A stretch of 12,681 bases of DNA from Methylohalomonas sp964522485 (GTDB taxonomy: Bacteria; Pseudomonadota; Gammaproteobacteria; Methylohalomonadales; Methylohalomonadaceae), in assembly GCA_964522485.1 (NCBI GenBank), contig CAZFUS010000077.1:1-12681 (forward strand), written 5' to 3'. Every line of letters starts with the position of its first letter. Within the stretch, counting starts at the first letter, position 1. Of the stretch, positions 5,958 through 12,386 are shown piece by piece. The notes beneath the pieces are model-generated. The model made no database searches, had not been told where the DNA came from, and saw only the letters and a program-made list of their open reading frames with translations. The translations under genes and the position numbers were made by a program.

Positions 5958-7802
5958 ATGCCAGGGCAGTCACAACAGTCATTTGTTCCCGTCAAGGTAG
6001 TGCACGGCATGACCTCAAAACCGGGCATCTACCGCATGCTCGATGCCGATGGCACGGTACTCTACGTGGGCAAGGCCGGCAATCTCAGGAAGCGTGTCAG
6101 CAGCTACTTCACCAGCAAGGCCGACGAAAGTCCGCGTATCCGCAGCATGGTGCGCCAGATCCGCGACATTGAAGTGACTGTCACGCGAAATGAAGCCGAG
6201 GCCCTGATTCTCGAAAGCACGCTGATCAAGGAACTCAAACCCCGTTACAATGTACTGTTCCGGGACGACAAAAGTTACCCGTTTATTCAGCTCAGCGAAC
6301 ATGAGTTTCCACGCCTCAGCTTCTATCGTGGTTCGCGCCGGCAGAAGGGACGCTATTTCGGTCCGTATCCCAGCGCCGGTGCGGTGCGACGCACCCTGAA
6401 TCTGATTCAGAAACTGTTTATGATCCGCCAGTGCAGCGACAGCTTCTACCGCAACCGCTCGCGGCCCTGTCTGCAGTACCAGATCAAGCGCTGTACCGCG
6501 CCCTGTGTCGGTTATATTAACGAACAGGATTACCGCCGCGATGTCCAGCATGCCGTCATGTTCCTGGAAGGGCGCAACGAGGAGGTCATTGAAGCGCTAA
6601 TGCAGCCCATGCAGGAGGCTTCGGAGAAGCTGGAATTTGAACGCGCCGCCCAGTATCGCGACCAGATCAAGAATCTGCGTCAGGTTCAGGCGGAGCATCA
6701 GCGCAGCGATCCTGATACCGATCTGGACGTTACCGCCTGCGCCATTCGCGAGGGTATGGCCTGTGTGCAGGTCCTGTTTGTTCGCAACGGCATCAACATC
6801 GGTCACCGTACCTATTTCCCGCAACATGCCCGCGATGCCGCCGCCGGGCATATTCTGGGTGCGTTTCTGCAGCAGTATTATCTGGGCAGCAGTATCGAGA
6901 AAATGATTCCGGCGACTTTTCTGACCAGTCATGAGCCTGATGACAGCACGGTTCTGGCACAGGTGCTCGGCGAGCGCGCCGGTCATCAGGTCCACATCGT
7001 GTCCAGGCCGCGCGGTGAGCGGGCGCGCTGGCTGCGCATGGCTGAAGACAATGCAGTCCTTGCCCTGGCGCAACAGGTCGGCAAGGATAAAGATCTGAGT
7101 CGCCGGCTATATGATCTGCAGCAGGCTTTGAATCTGCCGGAAGTACCGCAAAGGCTTGAATGTTTCGATATCAGCCATACCCAGGGCGAGGCGACTGTCG
7201 CTGCGTGCGTGGTCCTGGGGCCGGCCGGTCCGATCAAGGACGATTACCGGCGCTTCAATATCCGGAATATTACGCCGGGAGACGATTACGCTGCCATGGC
7301 CCAGGTTATACAGCGACGTTACACGCGCATCAAAAAAGAGGAGGGCAGACTGCCCGATGTACTGCTCATAGACGGCGGCAAAGGCCAGGTCAGCAGGGCG
7401 CTGGAAGTGCTGGAGGAGCTGCAGGTAACCGGTCTGTATGTACTGGGGGTGGCAAAGGGGCCCGGCCGGCGGCCCGGGCTGGAGACCCTGATTCTGGAAG
7501 ACGGCGAAACCAGCCGCCGTCTGGCACCGGATTCACCCGCCCTGCATCTGATTCAGCAGATGCGCGACGAGGCCCACCGTTTCGCCATCACCGGTCACCG
7601 CGCCGCGCGCGGCAAGGCGCGTACGATATCGCAGCTGGAACAGATCGAAGGCGTCGGAGCGAAACGCCGGCAGCAGTTGATTCGCTATTTTGGCGGTCTG
7701 CAGGAGGTTTCCCGCGCCGGCATCGAGGAACTGGTGCGGGTACCGGGCATCAACAGGAATCTGGCCCAGCGTATCTATGATTCGCTGCATGGCGGCGGCT
7801 GA
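5958..7802 (+). CDS. uvrC: UvrC, incision subunit of the UvrABC excinuclease
   Basis: A 614-residue protein of usual length that cuts damaged DNA on both sides of a lesion in nucleotide excision repair, recruited by UvrB. In order: a GIY-YIG nuclease domain (about 20-98; PGIYRML and VLYVGKAGNLRKR) for the 3' cut; a cysteine cluster Cys159, Cys171, Cys179, Cys183 with the spacing of the UvrC iron-sulphur site; and a UVR motif (about 210-245) that contacts UvrB. Then comes an RNase H-like domain with Asp404 (FDISH), Asp472 (LLIDGGKGQ) and His540 (DEAHRFA) for the 5' cut, and a C-terminal tandem helix-hairpin-helix (about 555-612). Six bases separate it from the glycosylase gene, so co-transcription is likely. 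No clear ribosome site precedes ATG 5958; translational coupling is plausible. Confidence 0.97.
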   Translation: MPGQSQQSFVPVKVVHGMTSKPGIYRMLDADGTVLYVGKAGNLRKRVSSYFTSKADESPRIRSMVRQIRDIEVTVTRNEAEALILESTLIKELKPRYNVLFRDDKSYPFIQLSEHEFPRLSFYRGSRRQKGRYFGPYPSAGAVRRTLNLIQKLFMIRQCSDSFYRNRSRPCLQYQIKRCTAPCVGYINEQDYRRDVQHAVMFLEGRNEEVIEALMQPMQEASEKLEFERAAQYRDQIKNLRQVQAEHQRSDPDTDLDVTACAIREGMACVQVLFVRNGINIGHRTYFPQHARDAAAGHILGAFLQQYYLGSSIEKMIPATFLTSHEPDDSTVLAQVLGERAGHQVHIVSRPRGERARWLRMAEDNAVLALAQQVGKDKDLSRRLYDLQQALNLPEVPQRLECFDISHTQGEATVAACVVLGPAGPIKDDYRRFNIRNITPGDDYAAMAQVIQRRYTRIKKEEGRLPDVLLIDGGKGQVSRALEVLEELQVTGLYVLGVAKGPGRRPGLETLILEDGETSRRLAPDSPALHLIQQMRDEAHRFAITGHRAARGKARTISQLEQIEGVGAKRRQQLIRYFGGLQEVSRAGIEELVRVPGINRNLAQRIYDSLHGGG

Positions 7803-7837
7803 TATACTGTTCCAGGCTCTGACGATAAGAATAAGCC

Positions 7838-8410
7838 ATGGCTATCGAGCCGAAAAACATTCCCAACACCCTGACCCTGATCCGGATTGCGCTGATACCG
7901 GTTTTTGTACTCTGTTTTTATTTGCCCCTGCCGCACCAGTATCCTGTGGCCGCACTGGTTTTCGGCTTTGCCGCCATTACCGATCTGCTTGACGGTTACC
8001 TGGCGCGGCGGCTCAATCAGATATCGAGTCTGGGCGCGTTTCTGGATCCGGTGGCCGACAAGCTCATGGTCGCGGTCGTCCTCATCCTGCTGGTGGAGCG
8101 TGACCCCTCCGCGTGGCTGGCATTGCCGGCGGCGATCATCGTCGGGCGGGAAATTACAGTTTCCGCGCTGCGTGAATGGATGGCTGAACTCGGCGCCAGC
8201 AGCAGCGTTGCTGTCTCTATTTACGGCAAATTCAAAACCACTGCACAGATGATCGCATTGTTCATGCTGGTTTATAAGGTGCCGCTGCTTGGTCTGCCCA
8301 TGTTCGGCATCGGCATGGTCCTGTTATACGCAGCGGCGATTCTGACGCTCATATCGATGTGTCAGTATATGCTGTCCGCCTGGCCGAAACTCCGCGACCG
8401 TGCTCCGTAA
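7838..8410 (+). CDS. pgsA: CDP-diacylglycerol-glycerol-3-phosphate 3-phosphatidyltransferase
   Basis: A 190-residue inner-membrane enzyme that makes phosphatidylglycerol phosphate from CDP-diacylglycerol and glycerol 3-phosphate, the committed step to phosphatidylglycerol and cardiolipin. The N-terminus NIPNTLTLIRIALIPVFV is typical of PgsA. The CDP-alcohol phosphatidyltransferase signature is complete: Asp49, Asp52-Gly53, Ala56-Arg57, Gly66, Asp70, Asp74, the acidic residues binding the metal ions. Several hydrophobic helices cover the rest. It begins 35 bases after uvrC, with only a weak A/G-rich stretch before ATG, and lies upstream of tRNA-Gly as in many gammaproteobacteria. A GC-rich hairpin without a T tract follows the stop at about 8416-8438. 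Confidence 0.96.
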   Translation: MAIEPKNIPNTLTLIRIALIPVFVLCFYLPLPHQYPVAALVFGFAAITDLLDGYLARRLNQISSLGAFLDPVADKLMVAVVLILLVERDPSAWLALPAAIIVGREITVSALREWMAELGASSSVAVSIYGKFKTTAQMIALFMLVYKVPLLGLPMFGIGMVLLYAAAILTLISMCQYMLSAWPKLRDRAP

Positions 8411-8461
8411 GCGCTGGCGGGCCCGGAAAAACCGGCCTAAGTTGATGACTGGAAAAGGATA

Positions 8462-8489
8462 TTGACAGCTTCCCCGGCGTCGTTAGAAT
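8462..8489 (+). promoter_or_regulatory. Sigma70-type promoter for tRNA-Gly
   Basis: A perfect -35 box TTGACA (8462-8467) is separated by 16 bases from TAGAAT (8484-8489), which differs from the -10 consensus at one position. Initiation would fall near 8496, giving an 84-base leader before the mature tRNA, to be removed by processing. It lies 51 bases after pgsA and lets the tRNA be made independently of the operon. Confidence 0.7.
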
Positions 8490-8531
8490 AGCCTGTCCTG
8501 TAGTGGAAACCGTTCAGATAGACTGAAATCG

Positions 8532-8548
8532 TTTATCCGGCGGATAAA
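8532..8548 (+). other. Perfect hairpin in the tRNA leader
   Basis: TTTATCC and GGATAAA form a 7-bp stem with loop GGC inside the predicted 5' leader of tRNA-Gly. With no T tract it is not a terminator. It may be a processing or stability element, but function is not shown. Confidence 0.3.
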
Positions 8549-8579
8549 TGCAGTTCGCTTCAGGCTATAAGGTTTATAT

Positions 8580-8655
<76 letters not shown>

Positions 8656-8742
8656 GATTCAAAGACTTACAAGCCCCAAAATTATTTTCTAGAAATACAT
8701 TTTGTAGTCTAGCCCTCACCCGACTGTTCCATCTGGGCCGTT

Positions 8743-8764
8743 TTGCGTTAGCCGGCTAACGCAA
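8743..8764. repeat. 22-base perfect palindrome downstream of tRNA-Gly
   Basis: The half-site TTGCGTTAGCC is followed at once by its exact reverse complement. As RNA it would fold into a 9-bp hairpin with a four-base loop, but no T tract follows on either strand, so it is a poor rho-independent terminator. It overlaps the end of the broken leftward gene at 8756-9049. It could be a protein-binding site, a recombination site or a weak end of the tRNA transcript. Confidence 0.5.
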
Positions 8765-9049
8765 TTTGTCTATCCGGGCAGCGTCAGCTCGGCCCGGACT
8801 TCCAGATACATATCGTCGGTGATCTTGCCGCCGTCGAGGTAGATTTGCGTCATTATCAAGTGTATGCGTTTCCATAACGAACATGGACGCGGCCCAGACA
8901 TCGGCGATCTCGTTCTCCATCCTTTCAGATAACAGGCCAGCGCCGTCCCAGTGTTCATCGGTACCCGGGCGTGTCATCTTTTTTGCGGCTTCCTGTATAA
9001 GTTCTCCTCATTCCTCGACCAGCTTAGCCAGTCCGTTAGCTGTCATCAT
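8756..9049 (-). pseudogene. MazG-like nucleotide pyrophosphohydrolase, phage type, broken
   Basis: From the ATG at 9047-9049, preceded by a purine-rich GAGGGG, the frame reads MMTANGLAKLVEE. It then meets TGA at 9008-9010 and continues in the same frame with GELIQEAAKK, DEHWDGAGLLSERMENEIAD and VWAASMFVMETHTLDNDA. The pattern L-x-E-E-x-G-E-L-I-Q ... E-x-E-I-A-D-V is that of all-alpha NTP pyrophosphohydrolases (MazG-like), common in phages, where the EExxE/ExxD acids bind Mg. Apart from the TGA, where Cys is usual and differs by one base, the motif is well kept, so inactivation may be recent. The C-terminus is uncertain: this frame ends at 8756, but the adjacent frame (to 8770) also reads protein-like (KITDDMYLEVRAEL), so a second frameshift is possible. 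Family recognition is from motif memory. Confidence 0.6.
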
Positions 9050-9221
9050 TGATGCCGCCCCTCTTAAGTGCATGCGCATGCCAGTTCGCACAGGCCGCAG
9101 CGGTGGTGGTGATATGTTGTATATACTTCTCGTGACCACCGTAGCGCGCCTTGCAGGAGAAGGCCAGGAGATAATCGTGCCCGCAGTTGTCGCAGTAGAC
9201 TCGGGCAAAGCCCTGAATCCT
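9036..9221 (-). pseudogene. Remnant resembling the zinc-binding domain of IS91-type transposases
   Basis: The frame opens directly after a stop and begins RIQGFARVYCDNCGHD, followed by YLLAFSCKAR (to about 9144). This closely follows the N-terminal zinc-binding motif of IS91-family transposases (GFARVxCxxCGHxxLxAFSCKxR). The expected next part, FCPSC, is absent. The frame instead runs on through unrelated residues to a TAA at 9036-9038 that overlaps the start of the MazG-like gene. So this is at most a scrap of about 26 codons joined to other DNA. An alternative is a small phage zinc-finger protein translationally coupled to the MazG-like gene. Confidence 0.35.
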
Positions 9222-9259
9222 TCATTTCCGATTGCCGGCGCGCGGGAATCGCTCCTCCA

Positions 9260-9478
9260 TCATCTTTGCCTGCTAACAAGCAACAGCACTCCGCCAATGA
9301 CTATAGCCCCGATTCCCGCCCAGACAGGGATATTGATGCGTCGATCTTCATCAATCGACATGTGTAGTGCACCGAGATCCACATGATGGGTCTCTTGGGT
9401 ATAACTGAATCCGCCATATCCGAGAGCCAATGCGCCACCCACAATCAGTAGTAGTGCTGCTATTTTTGAAATACCCAT
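9260..9478 (-). CDS. Small two-helix membrane protein, unknown function
   Basis: A 72-residue protein starting MGISKIAALL. There is one hydrophobic helix at about 3-22 and a second at about 52-68. Between them lies a polar loop with YTQETHHVDLGALHMSIDED and an INIPVWAG motif before helix two. I recall similar short proteins widely in proteobacteria as conserved hypothetical inner-membrane proteins; the role is not known to me. A 16-codon upstream extension is open, but ATG 9476-9478 with GGGA eight bases before it is the better start. It lies 63 bases downstream of the 48-residue membrane peptide gene on the same strand, so the two may form one transcript. Confidence 0.7.
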   Translation of the reverse strand: MGISKIAALLLIVGGALALGYGGFSYTQETHHVDLGALHMSIDEDRRINIPVWAGIGAIVIGGVLLLVSRQR

Positions 9479-9541
9479 ATTGTCTTCCCTTAGGGCTTCA
9501 GCTGAAACGCAAGCAGGTGATTGCAAGGCGGAGAGAAAAAA

Positions 9542-9688
9542 TCATAACCTTCTACCCTGGATGACCCTAATCACTATCACAATGATCGCAATGACCAGGA
9601 GAATGTGAATAAGCCCGCCCATGGAATAGGACGTAACCAGTCCCAATGCCCACAGGACCAATAAAATGACGACGAGAGTTTCCAGCAT
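9542..9688 (-). CDS. lmo0937/DUF5670-type small membrane protein
   Basis: A 48-codon gene. The product begins MLETLVVILLVLWALGLVTS, continues YSMGGLIHILLVIAIIVIVI and ends RVIQGRRL. Two hydrophobic helices flanking a Ser-Tyr-(S/T)-Met-Gly-Gly turn and a basic tail are the hallmarks of the lmo0937/DUF5670 family of tiny membrane peptides, common in bacteria and of unknown function. AGGAG eight bases before ATG, plus a second GGAG closer in, support translation. It is probably co-transcribed with the two-helix protein at 9260-9478. Confidence 0.75.
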   Translation of the reverse strand: MLETLVVILLVLWALGLVTSYSMGGLIHILLVIAIIVIVIRVIQGRRL

Positions 9689-9805
9689 TGCTCCAATCTC
9701 CTATTGCTGTCCAAGCCCAATCCGCATGGGGACAGATTGAACGTAGCGCCCGATCGGGTCTGTACGCCAGCAGACACAGAATGGTTCTTTCTGTCTTTTT
9801 GTCTT

Positions 9806-9860
9806 AGTGGCGCCTGGTCGTCCGCAAGGAGAGGCGCGCGACGCCGAAGGCGCCCTCACT
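9806..9860. repeat. GC-rich structured repeat, copy 2, within an inverted repeat
   Basis: Positions 9822-9848 match positions 39-65 at 23 of 27 bases. Here the repeat lies in the loop of a larger inverted repeat: AGTGGCGCC (9806-9814) faces GGCGCC (9849-9854) and ACT (9858-9860), with a three-base bulge. A small hairpin GGCG (9833-9836)/CGCC (9842-9845) sits inside, at the same relative place as in copy 1. It lies just upstream of the promoter of the first Crp/Fnr-like gene, so it may be a transcription barrier between divergent genes, or a mobile repeat. Confidence 0.5.
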
Positions 9861-9894
9861 ATGTGCGACAGCGTACCCACCGGGCATGGGCTTT

Positions 9895-9903
9895 TGCTAT
9901 ACT
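9895..9903 (+). promoter_or_regulatory. Extended -10 promoter of the first Crp/Fnr-like gene
   Basis: TGC directly followed by TATACT (9898-9903) makes an extended -10 box with five of six consensus bases. No good -35 box lies at the right distance, which is usual for extended -10 promoters. Transcription would start near 9910, 36 bases before the chosen ATG. This also rules out the in-frame ATG at 9886. Confidence 0.45.
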
Positions 9904-9945
9904 CTGCATAGGTCAGAAGTATCGCCTGCCTCCAGAAGGAGCTGT

Positions 9946-10686
9946 ATGCCAAAGAACGCCTCTCTACACCAAAACCACCTGCTGGCTGCCTTGTCGGACG
10001 AGGTGTGCCAGCGTGTTTTGCCGCATCTCGAAGAGGTGACCATGCCACTCGGCAAGGTCCTGTATGAATCCGGCGATACCTTGCGGGATATCTATTTCCC
10101 CAACGACTCGATCATCTCCCTGCTCTATGTCATGGAGGATGGCTCGTCGGCGGAAATCTCGGTGGTCGGCAATGAAGGGGTTGTCGGTGTCGCCCTGTTC
10201 ATGGGAGGCGAGAGCACCACCAGCCGCGCCATCGTGCAAAGCGCGGGCAGCGCCTATCGGCTGCCGGGACAATGGATCAAGGAGGAGTTCAATCGCCACG
10301 GCGAGATGATGCATTTGCTCCTGCGTTACACGCAATCGCTGATTACGCAAATGGCCCAGACCGCGGTTTGCAATCGGCATCATTCGATCGACCAGCAGCT
10401 GTGCCGCTGGCTGCTGCTGTCGCTGGACCGGCTGCCGGGCAACCAGTTAACCATGACCCAGGAGCTGATCGCCAACATGCTGGGCGTGCGCCGTGAAGGC
10501 GTGACCCAGGCGGCCGGCAAGCTGCAGAGAATGGGCGCCATCAATTACAGTCGCGGTCATATCACGGTGCTGGACCGGCCCTATCTGGAAAAGCTTTGCT
10601 GCGAGTGTTATGCCGTGGTCAAGAAGGAATCCGACCGCCTGCTGCCCTATTTGCAAGGGACCAATTTGATCACGACCAGCGCCTGA
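9946..10686 (+). CDS. Crp/Fnr-family transcriptional regulator (first of a tandem pair)
   Basis: A 246-residue DNA-binding regulator. Residues about 15-130 form a cyclic-nucleotide-binding-like beta-barrel (VLYESGDTLRDIYFPND, then VVGNEGVVGVALFMGGES). A long dimer helix follows at about 115-145. The C-terminal HTH_Crp domain contains LTMTQELIANMLGVRREGV (168-186) and GHITVLDR (204-211). Where CRP has Arg-Ser to bind the cAMP phosphate, this protein has Ser93-Arg94-Ala95, so cAMP is doubtful as the ligand. There is no N-terminal Fnr-type Cys cluster, but the tail carries CCECY (218-222). ATG 9946 is preceded by GAAGGAG at ideal spacing. The protein is of a subtype I recall as common in environmental proteobacteria; target genes are unknown. 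Confidence 0.88.
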   Translation: MPKNASLHQNHLLAALSDEVCQRVLPHLEEVTMPLGKVLYESGDTLRDIYFPNDSIISLLYVMEDGSSAEISVVGNEGVVGVALFMGGESTTSRAIVQSAGSAYRLPGQWIKEEFNRHGEMMHLLLRYTQSLITQMAQTAVCNRHHSIDQQLCRWLLLSLDRLPGNQLTMTQELIANMLGVRREGVTQAAGKLQRMGAINYSRGHITVLDRPYLEKLCCECYAVVKKESDRLLPYLQGTNLITTSA

Positions 10687-10688
10687 CA

Positions 10689-10727
10689 GCAGGGATCCCG
10701 GTCAGCCTGCCCGGCGGGCATCCCTGC
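10689..10727 (+). other. Hairpin after the first regulator gene
   Basis: GCAGGGAT (10689-10696) and ATCCCTGC (10720-10727) pair perfectly, with a further small stem TGCCC/GGGCA inside. It starts three bases after the stop codon. No T tract follows, so it would act as an mRNA 3'-end stabiliser or attenuator more than as an intrinsic terminator. It may set different levels for the two regulator genes if they share a transcript. Confidence 0.4.
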
Positions 10728-10854
10728 ACGACTGAACCGATCTGTGGCACAGCGAACAGATCATCATCCGCTCATTGGTTAGTCTCCAATACCGGGCTGG
10801 TGCAGCATTCTCCCGAGTCAGCCCCTGGTTTTCATGATGCGCACAGGATGATTC

Positions 10855-11562
10855 ATGTCAGCTGCAATACCATCAGAAACCGAAAACATACTGATCAATC
10901 GGTTGCCCAAAAGGCAACGCAGTGACTTTGTTGAACGCTGCAGACGGGTCGATCTTGTTCTCGGCACGATCCTGTATGAACAGGAGGAACCCATCCGCCA
11001 TGTATATTTCCCGCTGGGCGGTTTCATATCGATAATGGAAGTCATGGATGACCATAACCCCCTGGAGGTCGGCCTGATCGGCAATGAAGGCATGCTCGGT
11101 GCCACGCTGGCGCTCGGCGTCGATTCCGCCGTCCAGCACGCTGTGGTTCAGGGCTCCGGTACGGCACTGTGCATGAGCACACGACAATTCAGGCGCGAAC
11201 TGCGCGACAGTGTCGCTTTACAGCGCACGCTTGACCGTTATCTGTATGTCATGATCGCGCAGCTTTCCAACTCTGCCTCCTGCACGAATTTTCATGAGAT
11301 CGAGACACGGCTGGCGCGCTGGTTGCTCATGACACATGACCGCGCCCATGCCGATGATTTCAGTCTGACCCACAAATTGCTCGCCGACATGCTCGGCGTA
11401 CGCAGAAGCGGCGTCACCATTGCCGCGGGGGCACTGCAAAGGAAAAAACTCATCCGCTATGCCCGTGGGCAAATAACCATTCTCAACCGCAAAGGGCTTG
11501 AGGCGGCTTCCTGCGGCTGTTATGCGGCAATCGCAGATGACTATACGCGGTCCTTCACTTGA
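10855..11562 (+). CDS. Crp/Fnr-family transcriptional regulator (second of the pair)
   Basis: A 235-residue paralogue of the preceding product with the same layout: a cyclic-nucleotide-like barrel (ILYEQEEPIRHVYFPLGGFIS, then GLIGNEGMLGATLALGVDS), a dimer helix, and a Crp-type HTH with FSLTHKLLADMLGVRRSGV (169-187) and GQITILNR (205-212). The position of the CRP cAMP-phosphate Arg-Ser pair reads Val93-Gln94-His95, so the Arg is lost and a cyclic nucleotide is unlikely to bind in the standard way. The tail has SCGCY (219-223), parallel to CCECY in the neighbour. AGGA lies seven bases before ATG. The 168-base gap to the first gene includes a hairpin, so transcription may be joint or separate. 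Confidence 0.86.
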   Translation: MSAAIPSETENILINRLPKRQRSDFVERCRRVDLVLGTILYEQEEPIRHVYFPLGGFISIMEVMDDHNPLEVGLIGNEGMLGATLALGVDSAVQHAVVQGSGTALCMSTRQFRRELRDSVALQRTLDRYLYVMIAQLSNSASCTNFHEIETRLARWLLMTHDRAHADDFSLTHKLLADMLGVRRSGVTIAAGALQRKKLIRYARGQITILNRKGLEAASCGCYAAIADDYTRSFT

Positions 11563-11788
11563 CTCCAGTTATCCAATTGCCAACGGGCCTGCATAATTGA
11601 TGCGACATAGCCATCGTCCAAAGCCGCGACAAACCAGGTTCAGTACGAAGATATACCACGCATGTGCGCTAACGCACAGAGATGGCCTCGCCTGCTGGAT
11701 ATACTTCAGCATACTGAGTACGCGCATCTTCCCCCTTGAGCACACATCTCCATCCCTGATGATGTCGCTCAGCGCATATTCAGACTTG

Positions 11789-11829
11789 ACCCGCTGATAT
11801 GGGAAACCACATAAGCGGGTTTTCTTTTT
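11789..11829 (+). terminator. Strong rho-independent terminator with no obvious gene in front
   Basis: ACCCGCT (11789-11795) pairs with AGCGGGT (11814-11820). The stem continues, after a two-base bulge, with TATGGG against CCACATA around an A-rich loop. The tail is TTT C TTTTT. It stands 226 bases beyond the second regulator gene, unusually far for its own terminator. It could end a long 3' UTR or a small RNA starting in 11563-11788. That stretch has only an unconvincing 66-codon frame, beginning at a TTG and ending inside the hairpin. Confidence 0.8.
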
Positions 11830-12167
11830 CTTGTACTCAACGAAAACCTCTCACGATTGCATTAACCCGCGATAAGACGGAGATGCCGGACTGTACAATG
11901 GGCGGGTGCTCTGCGGTCACGATGTCAATTACCCGGCAATATTATGTTACGCAAAATAATGGCCAGCATAGATGCCAACATACAAGCATGGAATCCATCG
12001 TAAAGGACAGATTACAAACAAATGGCCCGCTGCGTGGATTATCAACCAGTGCAACGGGTTTATCTATAGCTGACTATTATCGCCATATCAGACTTGAATT
12101 ATATGACGCAAGGTACGCGTCAAACTAAACCATCAAGATCCGGTTCTGGCATGTTACTGCTTATTAC
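11830..12167. other. Intergenic region, no supported gene
   Basis: This is AT-rich DNA between the terminator and the leftward lipoprotein gene. An open frame of 109 codons crosses it (11799-12128), but its first ATG lies inside the terminator hairpin and later ATGs lack ribosome sites. The product resembles nothing I know. No repeat, tRNA or clear promoter is visible. The leftward lipoprotein transcript must end somewhere here, but I see no good terminator for it. Confidence 0.4.
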
Positions 12168-12386
12168 TTAGTCTTCATCATCGGTAAGGATATGACCAAG
12201 ATAACCACCACCAGCTGCGCCACCAAGTATGCCAAGGGTACTGCCACCGGTAAGAACACCACCTGCAACGCCACCAGCGCCGGCACCAATTGCAGTATTC
12301 CGCTCCTGCTCAGACAGGTTGGCACAACCGCTCAAACCAAGCAGCAAGGCCATTATAAAGATTGATTTGCCATGTATCATGTTCAT
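12168..12386 (-). CDS. Glycine-zipper lipoprotein (OsmB-like)
   Basis: A 72-residue protein starting MNMIHGKSIF. It has a lipoprotein signal peptide with lipobox LSGC and the acylated Cys at 21, followed by Ala, which favours sorting to the outer membrane. The rest is a glycine-zipper segment (about 30-66) with repeated G-A-G-A-G-G-x-A-G-G and LGGAAGGGYLGH patterns, ending in acidic TDDED. Small lipoproteins of this build (OsmB and relatives) are envelope proteins often induced by osmotic or stationary-phase stress; that role is inferred here. The reading frame is open for another 92 codons upstream, but GAGG eight bases before this ATG and the signal peptide fix the start. The symbol osmB is not assigned because similarity rests on the zipper alone. 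Confidence 0.8.
   Translation of the reverse strand: MNMIHGKSIFIMALLLGLSGCANLSEQERNTAIGAGAGGVAGGVLTGGSTLGILGGAAGGGYLGHILTDDED

Noticed and set aside
7160..7780. + strand 206-codon frame inside uvrC
   Set aside because: It is out of frame with uvrC, whose catalytic residues are intact through this region; composition is the Arg/Gly/Ala-rich pattern of a shifted GC-rich frame.
9008..9010. TGA in the MazG-like frame as a selenocysteine codon
   Set aside because: I see no convincing selenocysteine-insertion hairpin just downstream, the family has no known selenoproteins to my knowledge, and decay of neighbouring genes makes a plain nonsense change simpler.
8883..9386. Long + strand open frame of 167 codons
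   Set aside because: It lies opposite the MazG-like and IS91-like remnants and part of the two-helix membrane gene, has no ribosome site, and the opposite strand gives recognisable motifs.
9886..9945. Upstream in-frame ATG for the first Crp/Fnr-like gene
   Set aside because: It overlaps the extended -10 promoter and lacks a ribosome site, while ATG 9946 has GAAGGAG at ideal spacing.
11799..12128. + strand 109-codon open frame
   Set aside because: Its first ATG lies within the terminator hairpin, later ATGs lack ribosome sites and the product is unlike any known family.
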